Shown here one piece after another: positions 6,799 through 11,081 of a stretch of DNA of 11,081 nucleotides. This DNA is from Chloroflexota bacterium. Its GTDB lineage: Bacteria; Chloroflexota; Anaerolineae; UBA3071. The DNA is taken from positions 1 through 11,081 of the forward strand of contig JACNHM010000319.1 in the NCBI GenBank assembly GCA_014383605.1. Reading direction: 5' to 3'. Made by a program: the position numbers and the translations under genes. Numbering within the stretch: position 1 is the stretch's first letter; each line of letters opens with the position of its first letter. The notes below the pieces were generated by a model, which was given only the letters and a program-made list of their open reading frames with translations, did not search any database and was not told the origin of the DNA.

Positions 6799-6827
6799 AT
6801 TGTACCGCAGAGACCCCTTAACGGCAA
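6799..6827 (-). promoter_or_regulatory. Promoter of the four-gene minus-strand cluster
   Basis: On the minus strand, TTGCCG (6827-6822) is followed after 17 bases by TACAAT (6804-6799). The latter sits in TGCGGTACAAT (6809-6799), the shared extended -10 motif of this window. The start of transcription would be near 6792, giving a leader of about 93 bases. Confidence 0.65.
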
Positions 6828-6860
6828 AGAGGGGGCATCGTTTTTCATCAGGGGATACCT

Positions 6861-6871
6861 TGTGGTACAAT
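6861..6871 (+). promoter_or_regulatory. Extended -10 promoter of the polytopic membrane protein gene
   Basis: TGTGGTACAAT differs from the parA promoter 11-mer at one base. The hexamer TACAAT ends at 6871 and the ATG is at 6878, about where transcription should begin. The mRNA would therefore be leaderless or nearly so, in keeping with the lack of a Shine-Dalgarno. The -35 side is weak. Confidence 0.65.
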
Positions 6872-6877
6872 GTAGCC

Positions 6878-7891
6878 ATGGACGAAAAAGTGCAACCCCG
6901 ATTCGGCGTGATCGACTCGCTATCCCTGGGCTTCCGCATGGTCGCCGTGCGGCCCTGGCTTCTTATCCTGCCGGTGCTGCTAGATCTGGCGCTGTGGTTT
7001 GGTCCACGCATCTCCGTACGGCCGCTCGTTGACCGCTTCCTACCCCTGCTGCAGTTGCCGTCAGGCATGCCAGAGGACATACAGCAGATGGTCGCGCTCT
7101 CGCGGGAGATGCTGGAACAGATCGGCGAGCACTGGAACCTGCTCAGCCTGCTGGCCCGCGGCGTGGTGAGCCTTCCCAGCTTCGTCGCCGATCAGATCGC
7201 GCCAGCTACAGCGGCATCTCCGCCCGCGGCCGTGGAAATCGCCAGTGGCGCCGCCGCACTGGGCTGGGGACTGTTGGTGGGCCTGGCGGGCACCCTGCTG
7301 GGCGGGCTCTATCTGGCGCTCATCGCCGGCCAACTGCGGCGCTTGCTGCCCGAAAAAGCCGACCAGGCCTACGAGGCCACCGCCGGGCGCAGCTTCCTGC
7401 AGCGTCTGGGAATGACCTGGCTGCGGCTGATCTTGCTGGCCTTGCTGCTGCTGGGCGGCGCGCTGCTCATCATCGTGCCCATATCCTTGCTCGCCGGCCT
7501 GTTGAGCCTCATCAACCCAACCTTTGCCCTCAGCAGCATGAGCCTGCTCAGCCTGGTCAGCGGCTCGCTGGTCCTCTGGATCGGCTTCGTTCTGTACTTC
7601 GTGACCGACGCCATCGTTCTGGACGAGGTAGGGATACTGCAGGCCATCTGGCGCAGTGCGAACGTCGTGTGGCGCAACCTCTGGCCCACGCTGGGGCTGA
7701 TCTTGCTCAGCTACGTCATCGGCGCTGGCTTCACCTTCATCTGGGACAGAATCGCCAGCAGTACCTGGGGCACCGCGTTAGGCATCCTGGGGACGGCCTA
7801 CATCGGCGCGGGGCTGACGGCCGCGGCGCTGGCCCTCTACGCCGACCGACGCCAGCGCTGGCAAGAGGCCGCCGCGCTCCGCACGGTGTGA
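6878..7891 (+). CDS. Polytopic membrane protein of unknown function
   Basis: This 337-residue protein has about six membrane segments, near residues 26-42, 124-151, 180-213, 222-245, 268-289 and 297-322. A soluble, partly helical stretch at 45-120 lies between the first two. The pattern of a short cytoplasmic N-terminus (SLGFRMVAVRPW), long hydrophobic pairs and a conserved-looking loop (DAIVLDEVGILQAIWRS, 244-260) recalls uncharacterised membrane domains of the YciC or glycerophosphodiesterase-membrane-domain kind, but I cannot assign a family. No catalytic motif or signal peptide is seen. ATG 6878 is chosen over the upstream in-frame ATG at 6686 because the intervening codons cross the promoter, repeat DNA and the start of the divergent gene. 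It is transcribed alone, divergent from the SAM hydroxide adenosyltransferase cluster and convergent with rny. Confidence 0.82.
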   Translation: MDEKVQPRFGVIDSLSLGFRMVAVRPWLLILPVLLDLALWFGPRISVRPLVDRFLPLLQLPSGMPEDIQQMVALSREMLEQIGEHWNLLSLLARGVVSLPSFVADQIAPATAASPPAAVEIASGAAALGWGLLVGLAGTLLGGLYLALIAGQLRRLLPEKADQAYEATAGRSFLQRLGMTWLRLILLALLLLGGALLIIVPISLLAGLLSLINPTFALSSMSLLSLVSGSLVLWIGFVLYFVTDAIVLDEVGILQAIWRSANVVWRNLWPTLGLILLSYVIGAGFTFIWDRIASSTWGTALGILGTAYIGAGLTAAALALYADRRQRWQEAAALRTV

Positions 7892-7917
7892 AACGACGTA
7901 GAGCACGCCAACAGAAA

Positions 7918-7968
7918 AGCGGAAGAAACGGAACAGTCAACCCTTTCCGCTTCTTCCGCTCTCCCGCT
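7918..7968 (-). terminator. Long hairpin between convergent genes, mainly the rny terminator
   Basis: AGCGGAAGAAACGGAA (7918-7933) pairs with TTCCGCTTCTTCCGCT (7945-7960) over 16 positions with one mismatch, around an 11-base loop. On the minus strand the stem is followed by TTTCTGTT, a fair U-tract, 40 bases after the rny stop. On the plus strand it lies 27 bases after the membrane-protein stop but lacks a U-tract. The arms are nine-base units (TTCCGCTTC, TTCCGCTCT, and a third CCCGCT copy to 7968), so this is another facing tandem repeat. Confidence 0.7.
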
Positions 7969-7999
7969 GATGGAACCGGCCGCGCCGCCGTAGGCGGGG

Positions 8000-9544
8000 C
8001 TATTTGGCGTAGTCCACCGCCCGCATCTCGCGGATGACCGTGACCTTGATCTGCCCCGGATACTCCAGGTTGTGCTCCACCTTTTCGGCGATGCTCCGCG
8101 ACATCTCGATGATGGCCAGATCGTCCACGTCTTCCGGGTTGACGATGATGCGTATCTCCCGGCCGGCCTGGATGGCGTAGGCCTCGGCCACACCCTCGAA
8201 GGAACTCGCCACCTCCTCCAGAGCGGTGATGCGCTTGATGTAGCTTTCCAGCGACTCCCGCCGCGCCCCAGGGCGCGCGCCGGACAGCGCATCGGCCGCA
8301 GCAATCAGCACGGCCTCCACAGACTGTGGCTCTTCCTCGTAATGGTGGGCGGCAATGCAGTTGACCACCTCAGGCGATATGCCGTAGCGGCGGGCGATGT
8401 CCGCCCCTACCAGGGCATGGGGCCCACTATTCTCATGGCTCACTGCCTTGCCGATGTCGTGCAAGAGCCCGGCGAGCTTGGCTAACGGCACGTTGGCCTT
8501 CAGCTCACTGGCCATCAGCCCCGCCAGGTGAGCCGTTTCCAAAGAGTGCTGGAGCTGGTTCTGACCATAGCTGGTGCGGAACTTGAGGCTGCCTACCAGC
8601 TTGATCAACTCAGGGTGCAGATCCCGCACGCCGACCTCCATCGCCGCCCGTTCTCCCTCTTCGCGAATGATCCGCGCCACCTCCTCCTGCGCCTTGCGCA
8701 CCTCCTTCTCAATGCGGCCCGGATGAATGCGGCCATCCTGCACCAGCCGCGAGAGAAGCAAGCGGGCAACCTCCCGGCGAACCGGATCAAAGCAGGAGAT
8801 GGTGATCGCCTCTGGCGTATCATCCACCACCAGATCAACGCCGGTGGCGTTTTCGATGGCCCGGATGTTGCGCCCCTGGCGACCGATGATGCGCCCCTTC
8901 AGTTCGTCGCTGGGCAAAGGCACGGAGGAGACCGTGGATTCGATGACCTGGTCCGAGGCCAACCTGCCGATGGCCAGGGTGATGATCTTCCCAGCTCTCC
9001 GATCGGCGTCCTCTTGCGTTTCCGCCTCGACTTCACGGATCACCCGCGCCATGTCCTCACGGTATTCTCCCCGGATGGTGTCCAGCAGCAAATCCCTGGC
9101 CTCCTCACCGCTCAGGCCAGAGATGCGCTCCAGTTCTTCCCGTCGCTGGCCTTCCAGGGTCTCCAGTTCGCTCTCCCGCACGTCCAGCCTGGCCTGACGC
9201 TGATTCAGTCTCCGCTCCCGCTGCTCCATCTTGTCGAAGCGGCGGTCAATGCTCGCCTGGCGTCGGCGCAGCCGCTCCTCCTCCTGGCGCAGTTCCAGCC
9301 ACTGCCGCTTTCTCTCCTCAGAAGCCTCCTCCTGCAGACGAATGGACTCGTCCTTGGCCCTCAGCATCATCTCCTTGGCCTGCGCCTCTGCCTCGGTCAG
9401 AATCTGTTCAGCTTGCGCCTGCACGGATTTGATCTTGGCCTCGGTCAACAGCCGCCGCAGGAAGAAACCGAGCGCCACTCCCAGGGCCAGCAGCGCCAAA
9501 CTCCCCATCACAAGCGTTATCGGTTGGATACCACCTCTGGGCAT
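8000..9544 (-). CDS. rny: Ribonuclease Y
   Basis: RNase Y is a membrane-anchored endoribonuclease that starts mRNA decay in many bacteria lacking RNase E. The 514-residue protein has the full order: one N-terminal membrane helix at about 10-29; a long, highly charged coiled coil at about 35-185; a KH RNA-binding domain at about 205-270 with [12 protein letters not shown] at 217-228; and an HD domain with H333, the H362-D363 pair in LLHDIGKA, and D418 in [14 protein letters not shown]. The C-terminus [19 protein letters not shown] is close to that of Bacillus subtilis RNase Y. ATG 9544 has AAAGGGG about seven bases upstream. It lies 30 bases after recX and is probably cotranscribed. The recA-rny neighbourhood is also known from Firmicutes. 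Confidence 0.97.
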   Translation of the reverse strand: MPRGGIQPITLVMGSLALLALGVALGFFLRRLLTEAKIKSVQAQAEQILTEAEAQAKEMMLRAKDESIRLQEEASEERKRQWLELRQEEERLRRRQASIDRRFDKMEQRERRLNQRQARLDVRESELETLEGQRREELERISGLSGEEARDLLLDTIRGEYREDMARVIREVEAETQEDADRRAGKIITLAIGRLASDQVIESTVSSVPLPSDELKGRIIGRQGRNIRAIENATGVDLVVDDTPEAITISCFDPVRREVARLLLSRLVQDGRIHPGRIEKEVRKAQEEVARIIREEGERAAMEVGVRDLHPELIKLVGSLKFRTSYGQNQLQHSLETAHLAGLMASELKANVPLAKLAGLLHDIGKAVSHENSGPHALVGADIARRYGISPEVVNCIAAHHYEEEPQSVEAVLIAAADALSGARPGARRESLESYIKRITALEEVASSFEGVAEAYAIQAGREIRIIVNPEDVDDLAIIEMSRSIAEKVEHNLEYPGQIKVTVIREMRAVDYAK

Positions 9545-9574
9545 AATCTTACCCCTTTCACTGCTATCGCAGAT

Positions 9575-10228
9575 TCAATCTTCGTTCGTTGTCTCGTCTG
9601 CTCGTTGACTTGTTGCCTCGTCCCACAGCCGCCCCACGACGTCCTCGATGACGCCGTAGTCGAAACCACGCCGGGCCAGGTAACTCCCCACCGCCCGACG
9701 GAAGTCACCATACTCCAGCCCCGACCACTTGCGCAGACGGCGGCGGGCGGCCCGGTACGCGCCGTCCTCGCTGTCCAACCCCGCCAGCGCCTCCTCGATC
9801 AGCGGGTTGGCCACGCCCTTGCGGCGCAACTCCTGGCGCAGCGCCCACGGCCCGCGCGGGTTGAAGCGTTCCCGGTTCTCCACCCAGAAGCGGACGAAGG
9901 CCACATCGTCCAGGTAGCCTTCGCGCCTCAGGCGCTCGATCACCTCTTCCACCGTGTCGGGTGGCGTGTCCTTGCGCTCCAGATAGCGGCGCACCTCGTT
10001 TTCGCTGCGCGGGCGGTGCGCCAGCAAGCGCAGCACCCGCTCGTAGGCCCGCTGGCGGGCATCCAGCTCGCGCAACCGGGCGATCTCTCCATCGGAAAGG
10101 AACTGCCCAGGCTTCAGCTTCGCCGCCTCCATGGCCGGCAGGCCAAAGGCATATCGCCCATCCAGATGCACGCTGACCCGCTCGCGATGGCGCTTCTGAA
10201 AGGCCAACTTGGTGATCGTGCCTGCCAT
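9575..10228 (-). CDS. recX: Regulatory protein RecX
   Basis: RecX binds RecA filaments and limits recombinase activity. The 217-residue protein is built of tandem three-helix repeats, as usual for the family. Marks include an N-terminal strand region (residues 3-30), RVLRLLAHRPRSENEVRRYL at 64-83, EEVIERLRREGYLDDVAFVR at 94-113, and GPWALRQELRRKGV at 126-139. ATG 10228 begins the domain and has AAGGAG only two bases away, an unusually short spacing that may weaken initiation; an in-frame upstream Met at 10285 would start inside the terminator hairpin. The last 12 or so residues (TSQRADETTNED) are translated from octamer repeats. Genes lie in the order recA-recX-rny, with a strong hairpin between the promoter candidate and recX. 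Confidence 0.93.
   Translation of the reverse strand: MAGTITKLAFQKRHRERVSVHLDGRYAFGLPAMEAAKLKPGQFLSDGEIARLRELDARQRAYERVLRLLAHRPRSENEVRRYLERKDTPPDTVEEVIERLRREGYLDDVAFVRFWVENRERFNPRGPWALRQELRRKGVANPLIEEALAGLDSEDGAYRAARRRLRKWSGLEYGDFRRAVGSYLARRGFDYGVIEDVVGRLWDEATSQRADETTNED
9581..9620. repeat. Octamer tandem repeat at the 3' end of recX
   Basis: Five 8-base units: TTCGTTCG, TTGTCTCG, TCTGCTCG, TTGACTTG, TTGCCTCG. On the minus strand the consensus is CGAGACAA, sharing AGACAA with the TAGACAAG array at 2283. The tract is translated as the RecX tail and ends just before the stop at 9575-9577. Confidence 0.87.
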
Positions 10229-10255
10229 GACTCCTTCGTTCTGCCGCCAAGAGCC

Positions 10256-10289
10256 CAAAAAGAAAAGCTGTGGCCGCTTAGCCACAGCT
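10256..10289 (-). terminator. Strong intrinsic terminator or attenuator just before recX
   Basis: On the minus strand AGCTGTGGC pairs perfectly with GCCACAGCT (arms 10289-10281 and 10274-10266) around the six-base loop TAAGCG. The run TTTCTTTTT follows. This is the clearest intrinsic terminator in the window. It ends 28 bases before the recX ATG and about 545 bases after the recA stop. It would cut off read-through from recA, and also most transcripts from the promoter candidate at 10340-10368. Confidence 0.85.
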
Positions 10290-10339
10290 ATCTTCTCCGC
10301 GCGTTCAACGACGAGGAAAGGGCATAGCCCCCCCTCACC

Positions 10340-10368
10340 ATTCCACTACACGATGAACACCCGGTCAA
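10340..10368 (-). promoter_or_regulatory. Candidate promoter for recX-rny
   Basis: On the minus strand TTGACC (10368-10363) is followed after 17 bases by TGGAAT (10345-10340), within TGTAGTGGAAT, which partly resembles the shared TGTGGTATAAT motif. Transcription would begin near 10333, upstream of the terminator-like hairpin at 10289-10266. The leader before recX would be about 105 bases. Confidence 0.45.
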
Positions 10369-10378
10369 ACACTACATC

Positions 10379-10410
10379 GGTAGACTGGCAAACTGATCAG
10401 TTGGCAGATT
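10379..10410. repeat. Octamer tandem repeat, GGTAGACT type
   Basis: Units GGTAGACT, GGCAAACT, GATCAGTT and GGCAGATT. The first two are identical to units of the array at 5767-5814, almost 5 kb away, so the two arrays belong to one family. Confidence 0.82.
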
Positions 10411-10505
10411 CGGCGAAGGGCCTACCTGTTCTCCACCTTCAATAGATCGCGGTTTACCCGATGACCTGAACATAGGCTCAAGAGTGCAACTCCCTGCCAG
10501 CAACT

Positions 10506-10533
10506 GGAATCGGCAATTGGCGAATCGGAAATC
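10506..10533. repeat. Degenerate heptamer repeat
   Basis: Four 7-base units GGAATCG, GCAATTG, GCGAATC, GGAAATC in non-coding DNA. The units are diverged but keep the spacing. Confidence 0.55.
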
Positions 10534-10550
10534 ACAACAGAAAAGCTTCC

Positions 10551-10570
10551 ATCCCCTGCCAACCCCTGCC
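10551..10570. repeat. Tandem decamer pair
   Basis: ATCCCCTGCC is followed directly by AACCCCTGCC, one mismatch in ten. It resembles the ATCCCCT and GCCCCCT units of the heptamer array at 4434-4475. Confidence 0.6.
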
Positions 10571-10685
10571 AATGTCTCCATCCTCTACTAATAATCTACC
10601 AACCACTGAATACCAACCTGCTGCGTCCTGACCGGCAATGAAACGTAGTTTATGGAATGGATTCTGGTAGTAGCGCAACCCGCAA

Positions 10686-10714
10686 GTAGACGAGGGCAAA
10701 TCAGCCTCGTTTAC
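10686..10714. repeat. Facing-repeat hairpin, GTAGACGA type
   Basis: GTAGACGAGG (10686-10695) pairs with CCTCGTTTAC (10705-10714), ten pairs with one G-T wobble and a nine-base loop. The left arm is a member of the GTAGACnn octamer family, arranged like the 2283-2367 element. Confidence 0.65.
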
Positions 10715-10766
10715 CTGTTTGCTCAACATGGCTGCGCAATCCCAACAGACAAAGATAGCTATGGCT

Positions 10767-10815
10767 GCGAGCCGCTTCTTAATGCCTTCGGGGCCGAGAA
10801 GCTTCCACGGCTCGC
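10767..10815 (-). terminator. Hairpin downstream of recA
   Basis: GCGAGCCG (10767-10774) pairs with CGGCTCGC (10808-10815), and inside it CTTCT (10775-10779) pairs with AGAAG (10797-10801), with a bulge on one side. It begins 20 bases after the recA stop. On the minus strand only ATCTTTGTCTGTT follows, not a clear U-tract, so it may protect the 3' end or terminate weakly. Confidence 0.5.
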
Positions 10816-10834
10816 TCTTCTGGTAAAGCCGCCG

Positions 10835-11080
10835 TCAGTCGGCGGGCTCCGTCGCGACAACCTCCTCAATTGCTGCCCGTGGAGGCAGTCCTGCTGTTTG
10901 GCGAATCTCGTTTTCCAGAGCGAACGCCAGCCCCGCATCATCCCGCAGAAAGGTCTTGACGTTCTCTCGTCCCTGGCCCATCTGGGTCTCGCCGAAGGAG
11001 TAGTACGATCCCCGCTTGTCCACCAGGCCCATCTCCACACCCAGATCCAGCAGATCACCTTCCCGCGAAATGCCGTGGCC
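10835..11080 (-). CDS. recA: Recombinase RecA, C-terminal fragment (runs off the window)
   Basis: The last 81 residues of RecA, which polymerises on single-stranded DNA for homologous recombination and SOS signalling. The fragment begins with GHGISREGDLLDLGVEMGLV and continues with KRGSYYSFGETQMGQGREN, matching the family's GxGIS...DLG and YSY/F...GQGR segments at the end of the core domain. A helical C-terminal domain (VKTFLRDDAGLAFALENEIR) follows, with a short acidic tail ending ATEPAD. The catalytic core lies outside the window to the right. The stop is TGA at 10837-10835, before a large hairpin. Confidence 0.96.
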   Translation of the reverse strand, partial: GHGISREGDLLDLGVEMGLVDKRGSYYSFGETQMGQGRENVKTFLRDDAGLAFALENEIRQTAGLPPRAAIEEVVATEPAD

Positions 11081-11081
11081 G

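Larger units (their letters stand above)
10286..10834. other. Non-coding stretch between recA and recX
   Basis: About 550 bases lower in GC than their surroundings, with only short, unconvincing reading frames on both strands. It holds a promoter candidate (10340-10368), repeat arrays at 10379-10410, 10506-10533 and 10551-10570, a facing-repeat hairpin (10686-10714) and a large hairpin next to the recA stop (10767-10815). I see no tRNA, rRNA or known structured RNA in it. Confidence 0.7.

Noticed and set aside
8528..10327. A 599-codon open frame on the plus strand opposite rny and recX
   Set aside because: It spans two well-recognised genes on the other strand, has no family resemblance, is rich in His, Gln, Arg and Leu as antisense frames of GC-rich genes are, and crosses the recX terminator.
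10440..10500. tRNA-like T-arm (GAGTGCAACTC) in the recA-recX gap
   Set aside because: Only a four-pair stem. No acceptor stem, anticodon arm or D-arm can be fitted around it.
10286..10834. Insertion sequence remnant in the long non-coding stretch
   Set aside because: No terminal inverted repeats with target duplication and no transposase fragment in any frame. The repeats seen are the short tandem type.

Overview
The window is GC-rich, tightly packed bacterial chromosome with eight complete or nearly complete genes, the 3' end of recA and one long non-coding stretch. RNase Y downstream of recA-recX, the dense short tandem repeats at gene boundaries and the gene styles would suit a member of the Chloroflexota (Anaerolineae or Caldilineae type). 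This is an inference from style, not from a marker gene.

Layout. (1) Positions 42-2285, plus strand: a promoter, a ParA-family ATPase (110-883) and an overlapping gene (861-2285) for a large membrane protein. The extreme N-terminus of that protein resembles the ParA-activating peptide of ParB. The pair looks like a ParA positioning system with a membrane-anchored partner instead of a DNA-binding ParB. (2) Positions 6827-2341, minus strand: a promoter and four closely spaced genes: SAM hydroxide adenosyltransferase, MurA (with Asp in place of the catalytic Cys), a nicotinamidase-like hydrolase and a nicotinate phosphoribosyltransferase. The last two would carry nicotinamide to nicotinate mononucleotide (NAD salvage). 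(3) Positions 6861-7891, plus strand: a divergent promoter and a probably leaderless gene for a polytopic membrane protein. (4) Positions 11080-8000, minus strand: the recA 3' end, about 550 bases without a gene, an attenuator-like terminator hairpin, recX and rny.

The most pervasive feature not explained by genes is a family of degenerate short tandem repeats with 7-, 8- or 9-base units. They sit at almost every gene boundary, often as facing inverted pairs that can form hairpins. They supply the stop codons of several genes, encode the C-terminal tails of three proteins, and in one case encode an in-frame insertion of about 21-26 residues inside the SAM hydroxide adenosyltransferase. Three promoters share the 11-base extended -10 motif TGYGGTAYAAT.
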